Positions 10,986-25,703 are shown, numbered from the stretch's first letter. The stretch is DNA of 64,000 nt from Bombyx mori (GCF_030269925.1 NC_085128.1:8930501-8994500); one strand, 5' to 3'. Translations and numbers: made by a program. The notes: generated by a model from the sequence alone, not told the origin.

Positions 10986-13900
10986 AAAATAGTTGTATTA
11001 TATTCCATAATAATAGTTGACCAATAATAAAATATGCCATATTCGGTTCAAATAAATTTATGCAAGTTCCATCCCGTTAATCGGGAGGCTCTGAGTTAGA
11101 TTTGATTTATTTTAAAATTTGTGTTGAAAATAGCAGGATATAACTACACATATCCGAATTGAAAATCTCCACGTTGAAGTCTATATTGTGGCTATCGGAA
11201 ACATGCTTACAAACACACACGGACCTCGAATATTTATATTAATATTAGGTACCATATGAAGACTTATATTATAGGTATATGTTTATAAGACTTATATATG
11301 TTTGTTTTGGAGGATTGTTGCTGAATTATGTATGGCTAGACGGATAAAATATATACACAAAAGAATTTTACAACCTGGAATAACACGATTTATTTTGGTA
11401 AAAGCGAATCGAAATAAAGTTCGACCCCGTATAGTAGTCAGTGTTAGTAACCACTTTACCAAGGACACGATTAAATACAGATCCTAAATAAATTCCAATG
11501 CCATCATGCATTGACAACATAGAGAGTGCCTTTCGACTTATCAATACTCGTCCGTCAGATTAGGACGGTTCTATGGAATAATTATTTGAGATCATCGGTA
11601 TCGTCTTACTGTTTACCACCACTCCACCCATTCTCTATGCCGGGGCAGAGTTCTTTGTTACTACGTATCAGCCAACTGTGATCACGAAAACTGTAAACTA
11701 TTCAAAACTTCGGAAATAACATAATGTCAATAAAAACTGTAATATTTATGGTATTCTTCAAACAAGGTTAGGAAAATAATCTCAACCACTACTTAGTATT
11801 TTTTGGCGTTGGACAGCACCACTCTTCTAGTATTGCCTATTACTATGAGTAGGTAATTGTAATTATTTACGATCAGTGTGAATAGTAAGATCAGGCTAGA
11901 CCGCAGTTTTGAGGTGCGTGGTTGAATAGTCAGATCATCATACCTCGTGTTAGTGTTCTGTGTATAGAATTATGTAGAGTAGAATGGAAACAATTGAAGC
12001 GCTCGAATCCCTCTTTGGTCTATTTAATAGCAATAAAAATACTACCTCTAGTTTAAAATGCCTACCTGTTATTTCCTGCATATTCGATATGTAAATAAAA
12101 AAGTATGGTTTTCCATATTCGGGGCAGTTTAAAGAATTATCTGTGCAAACAAAAAGACGAGGAGAATTTCGGTTCAGTAGTTTCTAAGAAAGGACGAGTT
12201 TAGTTTGGACTATCCACACATGTTGGTAAATCTGTTCAATTCTTGAAATAAGATAAGGAGTGGTTATTATTAAACTACGAAGATTTTTTTGTTGAATAAT
12301 GCAATGAATTTTCTTTGAAATACGCATTCAAGTTATATGCAAAAGATTATTAATCAGTTAACAGCTTTAGAATGTTGTGAAGATGACGTGTTCATTTATG
12401 TTCTTTTTGTGTTATTCATAGTTTTTATTTTAAGTTTGGTGTATTAAATTAAAGATCAAAATTGCACACGATGAATGAAAGGGTTAGATTGACTATTTAT
12501 TCTATATCGAAGAAAATTTCTCAAACGTAAGCTCAGAAACTAAACGAAAATGACTTCACCTTAAATTATAAGGTGAGGTAATTTTCGGAGTCTTCAACCT
12601 AGATTTAGAGAGGGGTTCGCCGGTTTTTAGAACTGCAAGTTATGCGCGTATCGGTTATAACGGTCAGAGCGATGTTTAAAAATGAAACATTTCTGTGGAG
12701 AGCATTGAGCTCGTTCGTTGTTTGAGGTTTCCTTTACCAATTAGCACTTGGTCGGCCGGCAGACCGTAACTGGGTGAGGCGGGCTCCGATGGAATGCTGA
12801 CTAGGTGTCTACACCAGCCTCACGGAAGGTACCTTTGCAGGTAATTTTTAATGTTTAGTCATATTTTTGATGATTTTTAATTATTACTAAAAGATCATTA
12901 CGTACGTTTTACGATTATGCTTATAAATAGTTTAATCCAATGCTTAGTATAATATGTTATTGTATTCTTATTTTAAAATTAGAGATAGTTAATATTATTA
13001 TCTAAATTTGTCCATTGGTCTTCGCGTATAAATACATATTATTATTTCAAACATCAACCAAATCAGAGACGGTAGATATGTACCGAAGTGAATACAATGT
13101 ACATGTAAGTTGCAATTGTGTTGTAATAAAATAAGCACACAGTCAATTACCGACACTATTATTGTCACCGCAAATTTACTCTTTAAACTGTTTTACGTAA
13201 TATTAGTTTTGATAAAGACAAAAGTACGAGAAGAATATTGTCTGAAAAGAGGAATTTATTAACATTCCTAATTTGAGCATAACAATATTAAATTAATAAA
13301 ATTTTTAGTATACATAATATAGCGCAATAGATCACGTTCTAGACAGTCAAATTATTTATTACTTTTTTCTCTACATACCTACTCAAACGTCCCGAAGCGC
13401 AAATATATTTATAATAGAAAAGACATGGGTCTTAATCTGCAGCCGCCTTCTAGTTGCGCAGGATTGTCCCGACTGCGTCCGAACTATGCCACCAATCTGT
13501 TTGTTTGTCAATACATTAGAGGCGGAGCTTTGTTCCGTTTGCCTCTACACGTCCATCAAAAACAATCTTAAACCATAAAAGGCTCTATGTTCTAACACAT
13601 AAGACATATAATAATTTGTAATGATGATGATTTCGTTGATATTTTTTCGTAGTGAATTGAGTTTTCTGTTTTGGTATTATGGATGAAAATTGCGTGATCC
13701 AGTCAAAGCACAGTGGATGTGTTATTTTGTTTAAGCGCTAATGAAGTGTAGTGTGGCGGAGTTTGCAGTAGTTCCTCACGGAGTTGGCACGCCACCGTTG
13801 ATTTGTGAAGTGCGACAAATTAAATAGATTTGTTTAGATTAATAGTTAAAAAAAAACATTTTTCCGTTTTCTTTTATTGGTGTTTGCAATGGAATTCTCG

Positions 13901-15026
13901 TATATAAGTTCCCTGTAGGTTGTGATGTGAACTTGGTGGCTTGAAGATATTTTTTCAGTTAATGTGAACAGTGGGAACAGTCGAAATTGAGGACAAAGTA
14001 GTTGAAGAAGAAAGGTATTTTTCTTATTTATTAAATTTTTTCGCTTTTCTGTGGTACGTCGCATCTAACCCGAGGCATACGTTTTTGTTATATGTAGTCA
14101 ACTATTATTATACTGTATTAATTCTGGCCTTTTATATAAGGAGGCTCCGGTACGCTCTTATTTATGAACAATTCGCATGGGTTTTTGTTATTGAGACAGA
14201 AACTTCAAAATATAATTAGGTAACTAACTAAATAGGTATTTTATGTTCTTTAATAATTATTAATGTCTTTTTAAGAGTACGTGCTAAGCTATTTCAAACA
14301 GATTGTACCGACATCATTATCGAAGTGGGATATGACAAACCTCGCCTTCTGTGGTGGGTCATTTTGATTTCACGTCTCGGGGTGGCTGGTAGCGTTCACA
14401 ATTTGGAATCTGTAGAGTACATCACATCAGTTGAGGTTGCTTAGAAGTTTTCTCCGTGCTTGTTCATGATAGAGTGCAATTTATCCTGCTTCAAACGACA
14501 TATCAAAATTCCAAGCCTTGAGGAGTAAATTAAGGCTAAAACTATACCATTGTTCGATAAAATGAATTATCTTATTTAATCAACGCTATTATTATGACTT
14601 TTAGGGTTTTGTAGCCAAATCACAAAACGGGAACTACATATTGTAGGTATTATTGTTCTATCCTACAAAGGCTGTATAACAATCGATACGAAAAAAAAGA
14701 CAGCCAGTAGAGTTACTTATTAGAAACACGATAGAGGTAAAACCTACATTGGAAAAACTTATACAATTTAATAAAACTTATTTTCGTTCGATTTTCACAA
14801 ATGATAGTCCGTTGTCCGTGACTACAAACAATAGGTACTAAGTAGGTATTTGTAACGTCAGAAATAGTAAAATTAAAATCATTAAGGCGAAGTAAACTGA
14901 AGCGAACCTGAAGTAAAGGTTGTATTTATTATCTACGACGTGCGGCTTGAGTAAAACTGAATAAAATAATTCATTCAATTTCGTAATTGCATTTAAAATT
15001 TTTGCATTACATATAGGTACTTTATA
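10986..15026. other. intergenic DNA, no repeat or gene assigned
   Basis: No SINE or transposon copies were recognised here. Open frames are under 85 residues and none resembles a known family. A GC-richer patch near 12590-12840 ends in a TTTGCAG/GTAATT junction, and another lies at 13660-13830. Either could be untranslated exon or regulatory DNA, but there is no firm support. Confidence 0.35.
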
Positions 15027-15269
15027 GTGGTGGTAGGACCTCTTGTGAGTCCGCACGTGTAGGTACCACCACCCTGCCTATTTCTGCCGTGAAGCAGTAA
15101 TGCGTTTCGGTTTGAAGGGTGGGGCAGCCGTTGTAACAATACTTGGGACTTTAGAACTTATATCTCAAGGTGGGTGGTGCATTTACGTTGTAGATGTCTA
15201 TGGGCTCTAGTAACTACTTAACACCTGGTTGGCTGTGAGCTCGTCCACCCATTTAAGCAATAAAAAAAT
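15027..15269 (+). repeat. Bm1 SINE, 5'-truncated
   Basis: Begins AGTGGTGGTAGGACCTC and ends AAGCAATAAAAAAATA. Confidence 0.9.
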
Positions 15270-17700
15270 ACATTTATTGGCTGACGAAAATGCGGCCCAT
15301 CTGCTTTTCAGTGGTCATTAACGCTTGTAGACCTCGTGGTGATGTCGCTGCCTACCGTTGAGGGTTCTCCTCAAACTTCGTTGGAAGAAGAGCGATCTGT
15401 AGCAATATTATAATGCACATATTGTCTCGCAGAGTCAACAATAAACAGAGAGTGCTCGGAATTGTAATGAAATATGTTTCGGTTTCACTGTACAATCTTT
15501 TGATATAAATACCAGCACGTTATTTGTCAAATAATAGTTTGATAAGTATCGTGTAATTCCTGCTTTGGTTTCTTACTCTAGCTTCTGCCTATATCACTTA
15601 TATTTACACACATATTGGTTCGATAATATTCACATGCCTATCAGATTGGTGGTCAGATTTTATAAACGTAAATTAATATTGCCATTCTGCTTACCGTAGT
15701 TACCCAGGACACATGAGCGTGGTCACAGACGGACAGGTACCATTAGATCCATGGTCTACATTAAATATATTGAAGCTTTCACGAAAGTCAACCGTGGTTA
15801 AGACATTTACCCCGAAGGGGGTTGAGCCGATTTAAAAGTGCATGTAAAGGCCAACTTGGATAAGAAACATTTAGATTTTGAAAAACGCAAACTGTTTCGA
15901 ACGCCGCTATTAAATTTCAATTTTCGGGGGAAAAAAGCCATGAAAATTCTAATATAATTTAATGTCATGGAAATCTACCGAATTGGTCAACCATCATTTT
16001 CGTGTAATTTTTAGATGACTTAAGAATATGAAAATCTATCTATTTATTAATTCTTCACTTTTTATTGTAACTTACACAGCTTACTGTATGTAATAGAACC
16101 TACATTGTATATTGTTTGACGCGCGCTTGCCATGTTATTATATCTTCATTTTGAGATATGTATACGTGTTATATTCATAATCAAAGGCATACAAATATAT
16201 TGTAATGCGCCCTTGCTCAAAAATTTCAGTATTGAATTGACATTTATAGGTTTTTTATGTAACACGTATCTAAAAGTCATTGTCTAAAATAGAGGTTTTT
16301 TTTTCTAGATATAGGTAAATGATTTGTTTTACCTTACGTTAGGTAAGCCACCTAAATATGTGAGGTTCATGATTGCTTCGCGGCGGGGTGGTGGAACAAC
16401 TCATGAAATTCTCACAATACACCCTGCCACTAGCAAATACTGGTTAGCGATAGATAGTTAGTGATATCGTAGGCATATGAACCCAAAATAACTGAAATGG
16501 TTTGTCTTTTGTTCAGTTGTGCAGAGGTACATACATACGCATGTAATTATTAATTTTGTCGAGCGCGCAATAACTACCGAACCCGTTCAGATAAAACATG
16601 TAGTTTAAGGTTTTTAACTTTAATATATACATATGTATAAACTATTTATATCGTAATCTCGCAATGGATATTTTCATATAAAATCACTGATTTTTTTAAT
16701 AAATTATTTGTAGTTATGGTCAAGAACGCGTAATGTTTTTTTGTCAAAATATTTATTTTTTATTTAAACTACCGTCTAATAAATTCTAAAATAATGAACT
16801 GAAATTTACATTTCTTTATTCAGGGAAAAAACTTTTAGTTAAAATTATTTTTAGGTTGTGTATAGATATAAAAAAAATTGATTTTTTTTCCGTCGAGATA
16901 AAACATTTCAGTATTTAGATATCATAATCAATGAAAGACCATTTTATCTGTTGAAATAGGCATTTGTTTATAATTTCGATTGCCCTACGTATACATAGTG
17001 TAGTTACATACACACAATGAACTTGTTATTAATTAAATTTTTCACTGCGCTATAACGAGATATTCTAAAACTTAGACAACAAAATTAATACTTATAGGGC
17101 GAGTTTCAACTTCAAGAGCAATTTTATAATTAATTCCGAATTTAACAGAAGGGCAACCGCAGAATAAACTTAGCGAAATGATAAACTAACTCATAGTATT
17201 AAAATCTTCTTGAAGTGCCTTAATCTATTCTGAACTTAACTAAAAGCCGTTATTACAGAATATTATGTAGTACTTAATAGATTAGCTCCAGTGTCCATTA
17301 GTATTTGGTCCCTTCCATAGGGCCGTATTTCTTTAAATGTCACGAATCCGTGAACGAGCCTCGTACTAACTTTCTATTGGTATCTTGCTATAAATTGTAC
17401 TTAATTGGCGATTGTTGGCGATTTTTTTGTTAGCTAAAACGAAAAAAAAAAATGACGACTTACTGTTTGATTTTAAAATATTCTTATTTTTTCTAATTAA
17501 TCTAGTTACAGGAAAATTATCAAAAACAAGGCTATAGTTTTACATTGATTTTAACATGACAAAGTTGATTTAAAAAGGAAACACAAGAGCCGTGTGTCCG
17601 TAGATACATACATGTTGAAATCGAAAAGCTTCTAAATTGATTTCTAACAAAAAAAGTTTCGCTTTACGGGGCGTAGTAGCTATTTCATAAATAAAATGAT
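15270..17700. other. AT-rich intergenic DNA
   Basis: No gene, no recognised repeat and no tandem array seen. Confidence 0.35.
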
Positions 17701-19800
17701 GGTATTGTATACGGGTCTAACGACCACCAGATGGTGGGCAGTAGAGTTTGTGAGCACGCGTAGTGTTAAGACATCGGTTCTATGGCCGGTAGAAGGCGCG
17801 GGATGAGCACAAAGGCAGCGCGCACCCGAGGCGCGGCGGCGGAGGTTCCGTCATCGATACCGAAGGCCTATCGGCGCGTCCGGCTGGCCACAAAGCCCTA
17901 CAATAAACTTTTACGGCACGCATAAAACCCTGACTTTTTAACCCGAGTTATTTGAATTAATATCAATTCGGAGTTCCTCAATGGGCTTTACTCGTCAAAC
18001 TTTAAAGTTTATGACGGCCACAGAATTGAGGAATAAAATTTAATTGAAACGTATCCCCCGAGTTTGATTGCGGTTATCAGCTTCCGAATTTGAATATTTA
18101 CACTGAATGTGTACGAAAGAAAATAAAATCGACAACAGCTTGATTATAGGCGTCGCTCGATCGTGGTATCGACTTATAAACGCAAATTTGATCCGATAAC
18201 GTTACAATTGCTGCCTGCAATTATTATCGACGTTATTAAAATCACATGTTTAAGTTAAGGAGCTTCAAGCTTCTGCCGATTCGAACCGTTCATCAAGACC
18301 GAATAAACGCATATATATTTAACATTTCTTAAGCTTGTGTTGAAGTGAGTTCACGGAAATAAAGATAAACAAATAAGTTTTATTGGTGTGATAAACGTTA
18401 TAAAATTCATAGCGCGGAAAAGGAGGCCGTACATAATACTATCGGTTTTAATTTATCGTGTCTATATTTTAATTTTATTGCCCCTGTCCGCGGTTATTTT
18501 ATACGCGCATTGATGTATCTATCCGTCACATCTGTATAATTAAAGAAATATCAAGAAACACATAACCTACCTCAGATGCTCAATTATATTTCAGTAACAA
18601 AGTATTTCGATACAATGTTAACTAGAATTATTGCCAGATCCTTTCTCAATACTTCGATACCTATTTGAGCCAATCAAACATTGTGTAAACATCTAACAGT
18701 AGAAAAATATATTTTTATTTTTAAGGTCACATCGTATTGATCATGTCTTGCGGTTGTTTGATTAGTCTATTGTTTGATTAACATATCAAGGCTGGTGGTT
18801 GTATACTCACCAAGTGATAATGAAAATTCAAGTTTGAAACAGCGATGACGCAAGACCATTAAAATTACTCGCTTGAATTTTCGGCATCGTCCATTTGCAT
18901 AGCCTTCTCGGCCTTCGTTACGCAGCTATTCCGCAAACTTCGAAATTGGTAAAGACAACACGGGCCGTATTGTTTCAATGGTTTCAATATCGGTTTGGTC
19001 GGTCTTGCATTTGATAATTAGCACCTCTCGAGTTATTGCTCACATCGGCGGTGCTGTATCTGTGATGACGTGCCGCGCCGAATGCGGTCCAACAATTGCG
19101 TCTCGATACTCCCGCGATCGTAATGTTCACATTTATCGAACGCCAACGCCATAAAGAGCCAATCACCGGAGCTTGGGCTCCCTTTCAAAACAATCTTTAG
19201 AGCGACTGGTTGTTATCTTTGATATTTTATAGGGATCAGTAAAACGCCGTCGCTGCAGAGCGATTCAGCGACATTCCACGAGAGCGGCAATCGAGAACTC
19301 GAGAAAGGTTTGATATTGGTGCCACGCGGCATCCGATAAAAGACATTATTACACGTAATTAAAATATGTTAAAGAATTGTTCACATTATGTGGCACGCCA
19401 TAAATGTTCCGTAGAGAGAACATCATGTGATACAGAGTAAGATCCGAAACCGGGACCATCACTCGCACATTATATTTAACCTCGTCATTAAAAAGGAAAT
19501 GTTCGCAATACATCCATACGACTAAGTTTAATATTTATAACTCATGGAGTCGTAAAACGATGAATAATGACGCTGCGGACGAGTGGGCTAGCGTTGTAAT
19601 TACCGCGCTTTTATACAAGCATGTTGTGTGCTTTCTTGTTATTTAATACTCAAATGTTGTGCGCCGACGATACGAACCTACATAGCTTTTCAAAGGCGTA
19701 CATAAAACTAAATTACGAGCACTGAATCGTAGACAATACATCATAGCGAAGGATTCAATAACCGACGGCTTTTCTTCAGTTAGGTACTTGCAGCTTAAAT
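17701..19800. other. repeat-poor, GC-richer block; candidate regulatory DNA
   Basis: This 2.1-kb stretch has no Bm1 or other SINE and is less AT-rich than its surroundings. It lacks convincing open frames: a 60-residue minus frame at 18984-19166 has no family. CATAAA/TTTATG words (Caudal/Hox-type sites) occur at about 17920, 18006, 19149, 19396 and 19691. Its role as a byn enhancer is inference only. Confidence 0.3.
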
Positions 19801-21002
19801 AATCACATGACACTTAACTAACATCCACTTCTCTAATTTCAACTGTCACTAAATTCAGCAATGAAATTTTTGCTTTTCTTATTTTTAGGAATTTTTTTTT
19901 GTAGCTTTAATGTTATAAAAATTGATATTCTATAATCTACGACAGAGTAGTACCTATTTGTCTATTGTTATTATAATTGAGTTAATGTCATTTTAAAGAT
20001 ATGTTAATTCACATTTTTATACAATACATTTTACCGTCCAAGACGAGGAACATGGCATTGACAATGTCAACTTTTTATGGATTTCCGTAACTGAACTAAG
20101 TAATTCTTGTATTTCCTATCATAGTATTCTTCGTTGTTGGTTTCTAACTTAACAAATAAACAGAAATAAAAAACGAAATTAAATTAGTAATAATTGTACC
20201 CCTAATGTATGTAGGTATGTGTATGTACGAATTATTCACGCGAACTGCAACATGTGAACATTTAAGTACTTTATAGTTGGAAGGTAGCAAGCAGCATGGC
20301 AGCTTGATTGTTTTTTTTTACTTAGAGACCAGATAAACTTCCAGCGTTCTTAAGTGGTTAGAATTTAGGAAATCTTTTATGAAATAAATTCAAACTTGTC
20401 ACATCCAATATAGTGCAACAGTACTCATAGTAGCAAACGCCGTATCTATCTTTTTAGGTTATTTAAAAAAAAATACAGTCTACGATTATTTCTAATTTCG
20501 AAATTAGTTAATAAAAATTAGAAATATTTAATTCATACCTATAAAAAAGTTGTAAGGTTATTGAAATGAAATTTGAAGAAGTAAGTCTTTTTTTAAAATT
20601 TTCTATTACAACACCTAAAAGAAGTTGAAGTAAACTGCTAGAAGATATTGATTCAGAAAAAATGGAGCCTGCCCCAATTTCGAAACCCGGAACAGTACCA
20701 ATTACGTCACGGACCTTAAAATTTTATTTTTAAGAGAGCACAAGAAACGATCACGCAATGTGTTTCTGTAGACGATTCAAAGTCCAAACTTTACCAACTC
20801 TTAAATAACAATAAAATCTTTATGATCATTTAATTAACTAAATACACATAATAATAGTTTAACCTTGTATTCTAGTTGTTATAATTTTCGTTTTTTTTTG
20901 TAGTTTTTATGGTAAGTTGTGGGTACTTTTAATAGCCTTCGGAATACTAGGTACCTACGTCAATGTTGATATCATACTGTCAAACTGATAATTATTAATT
21001 AC

Positions 21003-21270
21003 TGAATAAACGGTGAGGTACCTTAGAATGGCACTACCTCATCTCTACCCGTAGTTGTCCTAAAATACGACGAACAAGTACTTACTGGGTATACGGTGTA
21101 TTGTAAAGCAATAACGCATTTCCTTTGCAAGGGTGGGTTAGACGTAATACAATACAACTGAGACTATGACTTCACGTTTCGGGGTGGTTAAATATATTTA
21201 CGTTGTAATATTGTCTATGGACTTTGGGAAACGTTTTACATGAGGCGGACTGTGGGATATCGATTTAAAA
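21003..21270 (+). repeat. diverged Bm1 fragment
   Basis: Bm1-like order with many changes: GTAAAGCAATAACGCATTTC, GCAAGGGTGGG, TTACGTTGTAATATTGTC and GGCGGACTGTGGG. Confidence 0.45.
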
Positions 21271-21745
21271 GAGATACTATCGGTTGGTAGATCTGTCCTA
21301 TTATTATCTACCTATATATACAGAAGTGGTTAGTAATTACTATTTACAAATCTGATTTATGCTAAGCTTTCAGCGTGCCCTTCATCTTATGTCCGTAATT
21401 CTGAACCGAATATAAGTTACATAACATCCTTACGCTATCGGAATTGTAATAGCAGTAAGTACGAAAGTCGATACGTTTTGTACAAAGTATACATACGTAC
21501 TTTATAACATACATATTGAGGTGTAATAAGAAAATGGTTTTAACATTAAGCCACGGGCGATTCGTTACAAGTTCACTATATTTTTTTTTAAATACTCATG
21601 TTTATATATTATTTTTCGACCTCTGAGTTTCTTTGCACATGGAAAAGTAAGTAATGGTATCTTCAGGTTTGGTAATCTGTTCAACCATAAAAGAAGATTT
21701 TGTTTTATCTACGATTCGTGAAAACTGAAGAAAATACTACCTATC

Positions 21746-22188
21746 TTTTTTTTTTTTTTTATTGCTTAGGTGGGTTGACGAGCTCACAGCCCACCTGGTG
21801 TTAAGTGGTTACTGGAGCCCATAGACATCCACAACGTAAATGCGCCACCCACCTTGAGATATAAGTTCTAAGGTGTCAAGTAAGTTACAACGGCTGCCCC
21901 ACCCTTCAAACCGAAACGCATTACTGCTTCACGGCAGAAATAGGCAGGGTGGTGGTACCCACCCGCGCGGACTCACAAGAGGTCCTACCACCAGTAATTA
22001 CGCAAATTATAATTTTGCGGGTTTGATTTTTATTACACGATGTTATCCTTCACCGTGGAAATCAATCTTGAACATTTGTTGAGTACGTATTTCATTAGAA
22101 AAATTGGTACCCGCCTGAGATTCGAACACCCGGTGCATCGCTCAACACGAATGCACCGGACGTCTTATCCGTTAGGCCACGACGACTT
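21746..22188 (-). repeat. Bm1 SINE, full length
   Basis: Minus-strand copy from a T run to GGCCACGACGACTTC, the reverse of the tRNA-like head. All Bm1 segments are present. Confidence 0.92.
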
Positions 22189-22207
22189 CAAATCTATGTA
22201 TATATAT

Positions 22208-22453
22208 ATATATATAAATGAATTGCTGTTCGTTAGTCTCGCTAAAACTTGAGAACGGCTGGACCAATTTGGCTAATTTTTATCTTGAATTATTTGTGGA
22301 AGCCCAGAGAAGGTTCAAAAGGTAAATCAATATGAAAATGTTCGAAATTAAATAAAAATAAAAAATAAAAAATTCCTTTGATGTGTTTTATACAAAAGTT
22401 TAGGTCTTTTATTTATTGATTGAGGCACTACGAAGTCTGCCGGGTCAGCTAGT
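22208..22453 (+). mobile_element. Helitron-like non-autonomous element
   Basis: AACGGCTGGACCAATTTGGC near the start and GTCTGCCGGGTCAGCTAGT at the end. It abuts the full-length Bm1 at 21746-22188 through a (TA)n run. Confidence 0.45.
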
Positions 22454-22689
22454 ATTTTATAATAATTTTTAGTAATAATATCACTGTACATCGAGTAAAG
22501 AATTCTCTATCGTCCATTATAGATGAATGAAAACGTACCTTAGGTATTTATATCAATGTCTGCTCCATTTTAAGGGAACGCTGAAGAAGAAGGTTCTCGA
22601 GTCCGAACACATGAATTCAATATCTTTTAGACATCTCAACCTATAAAGTGGGTGGCGCAATGTACAGTTGGTAGCATTTTGACTTTTTT

Positions 22690-22995
22690 CCCATATCTAT
22701 TTGCTGGTAGTCTAAGGGTATATTCTAGCTACGTGCAAACGGGTAAGGGAGTTCACGAGCAAGAGCAGGGATTCCCAGAATCTACCAACGGATCGGAATC
22801 GCGAGATGCTGCGAGAAACTCAGTAGGTAGGTTGTGTCTATGGGTTAGTTAGCTTGTGAAATTCGTCGATTATGATAAAGATTGAGAAGAGGACGGTGAC
22901 CGGTGCTTGAGGAGCCTAAAAACACCGAGAGTGAATCCGGAGGACCCGAAAAGATATGTTTCGGGTGAAATGGGCTTTACGTTGCCCCGTCACCT
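22690..22995 (-). repeat. family B copy
   Basis: CCAGAATCTACCAACGGATC, GAGAAACTCAGTAGG, then GGTGACCGGTGCTTGAGGAG and GAATCCGGAGGACCCGAAAA. Same order as the 43900 copy. Confidence 0.6.
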
Positions 22996-24556
22996 GAGTC
23001 AGATATGAAAAACTAACTTTTGTCAGCACTAGACCGTAAACTGATCTGACCTGACGTCTGCATTACGTTAAATGATTCGAATATATTTCGTAAATGACAG
23101 ATAGAGGTTTTACAGTGTCTCTACTGTTGTTTATGCCGACCATTCACAGGTTCACCGTATGCTCATCATCGTTATTCGTACACCATCGTAGATGGTAATA
23201 CAAATAACTGTTTACATGAAGAATAAAATTTATTTTACTATTACTATTAAGAAATTCATGCTTAGAAAATCGGATACATACCTACTTTGTTACTGTAAAA
23301 TAAATGGCTAAGCGTCGTTTAAGTGTAAGTGCGTTGATGTCTTTCTTAAATGAAAACAAATGTGTAAAACCATATTCGAAAAACAATGCCACTGTATGTA
23401 TATCTTATATTTTCAATAATATGAATTATTATGAATATTAGAAATATGAACTTAACCAAAGTTCTTAAGATTTAGATCATTTCATTTTTATTGGAAAATA
23501 TTTATTTATTATACCATACTATTTTTGGTATCTTAATAGAATAGAATAACTGTTAAATTTTACATTGATGTGGTATTCTGTATGGACATAATTCTTATTT
23601 ACAAAGTGTTTTAAATCTTGTGATTTTTTAAACATACTTACATACTTTTAAGGAAAAAAGTGCGTTTTCTATCCCCGTTTATTTAAATAAATTAATATGA
23701 ATAACTTAGTTTTATTTAGATACTCACTGTTTTTTAACACGTAACTTAGTAACGATTTACTTATATGCAATATTGGTTGTTACGTGCGTGCATACTTATC
23801 TTTTTAAACATATAACTTAATAATTATTTGTTTATAACATTGGTATTTTTTATTTATTTATTGTTAAGGTACAGTTTATTGTGGATTTTTTTGTATTTTC
23901 ATTTTGTCTTTTGGATTAGGTTCGTTTCCTGAGCCCCATCGGCCATTTATATGGGGACGCCCTGGAAGTTCGTTTTTCAAACAAAAGTCAATTTTTTTTT
24001 TTATGAACTAGGTAATCCCTCGTTGTTAAATAATGCATGTGCACTCATCACATGACAAAATAGTGATGTTCTAGTAGATGACCGCGTAGTATTAAACTAG
24101 CTGATTGAAATACTTATTTTATGTAATAATGGATTAGTAAACGACAAAATGATATGATCGTAAATTCAGATTGACCGCCGTGTTGTTGCAATATGTTTGA
24201 ACATACTTAGAATTAAGCAAAATAAAAATTCGTGATAGATAAAAAACGTATTTGTTTATTTATATAATCTACAATTAAAGCCAGTTTAAAGTTAGAACAC
24301 TTTTTGTCTAGCTAAAGCTCTTTTATTATGAAGCGCTATGTTATTTAGAAGACTGTCGGAAACAAAACACAGCATTGTGCACCTGCTTTGTCTCTTGGTT
24401 TTTTTTTTGTTAAAATTGTTATTCAGAAAATAAAAATGTTTTGCCTTGTAAATAATTCTTTGTATTACCAACTAAACTAAACTATATAGTTTTATCTTAT
24501 CATGAGATTTGTAATTAAAAATAAACTAGCCTTGACTGGGAAAACCTAATTTTTAT
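22996..24556. other. AT-rich intergenic DNA
   Basis: No gene or recognised repeat seen. Confidence 0.35.
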
Positions 24557-24873
24557 TTCTTTTTATTGCTTGGATGGCTGGACGAGCTCACAGCCCACCT
24601 GATGTTAAGTGGTTACTGGAGCCCATAGACATGTACAACGTAAATGCGCCACTCATATTGAGATATAAGTTCTAAGGTCTCAGTATAGTTACAACGGCTG
24701 CTCCACCCTTCAAACCGAAACGCATTACTGCTTCACGACAGAAATAGGCGGGGTGGTGGTACTACCCGTGCGGACTCACAAGAGGTTCTACCACCAATCA
24801 TTACGCATATTATAATTTTGCGGGTTTGATTTTTATTACCAGATGTTATTCCTTCACCGTGTAATAATTTACA
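24557..24873 (-). repeat. Bm1 SINE, 5'-truncated
   Basis: Runs from the reversed A tail through the body to CCTTCACCGTGTAATAA; the tRNA-like head is missing. Confidence 0.9.
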
Positions 24874-25419
24874 CATTCAGACGAATCTCGTTGACATAAC
24901 GCATATCAATTCAAATGGAGTTTACCTGAGACACATGCTAGAGTTCTTCTAAAAATTCGGATTCGATATTGTGTGTAATCTACATCTAATTTTAGTCAGG
25001 GTTTTAAGATTTGTCAAAATTTGAGGATGTTGAAAGGTGCGGTGGGACGTTGAACCGACGTAGTCAGCGATAATGGGTACAATAAACAGTGCACGAGAAG
25101 ATCGTGCCGGAGCCAAACTATACAATAAAAATATCCGGCTTATTTGCCATCGCTGTAGGATTTCGTGATATTTTCCGTTTGAACAGCACACATCTATTTC
25201 GTAACGTTTGAGCGACGATAAAATATATTGAGAAATGAATTTGAAAAAAAACGTTAGGTACGAATTGTCACGAAAAATGTTTGTTAACATTATCTGCCGC
25301 TTTATAGATTTTCGCAAGTTGACATGACAAACAGAGAGTAGGTACATTTATGTACATCGAAATAAAATACCTATTATAAAGTAAAAAAGAATGTTAAATT
25401 TGTATCATAAATTTTGTGT

Positions 25420-25703
25420 TCGAAAAATTTGCAATTTACAATTTTTATCCAATACTTTAATTTGTTTTGTTATGTTTGATTGCGTTATGATTTATCCGTT
25501 GAAATAGAATAATCAAGATATTGAATATTACGCCATACAATTAATGATTTATCAAAATGCTGAGGATTACTAACTAATTTCTTGTTCAAAATTTTTCAAT
25601 TTACAATTTCTATCCAATAATCTAATTTGTATTGTTATGTTTGATTACGAATCAAGATATTGAATATTACGCTTTACAATTAATGATTTATCAAAATTCT
25701 GGG
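25420..25703. repeat. tandem duplication of ~120-150 bp
   Basis: First unit 25420-25562, second about 25586-25703. Shared stretches include CAATTTACAATTT, TTGTTATGTTTGATT, ATCAAGATATTGAATATTAC and CAATTAATGATTTATCAAAA. The second unit lacks about 30 bp in the middle. Confidence 0.75.

Noticed and set aside
13846..14219. Overlapping 72- and 82-residue frames
   Set aside because: Opposite-strand shadows in AT-rich DNA, with no domain recognised.
24949..25347. 132-residue open frame on the minus strand
   Set aside because: Longest open frame in the left half apart from transposons, but it shows no family resemblance, has no matching splice context and has a composition expected of AT-rich non-coding DNA.
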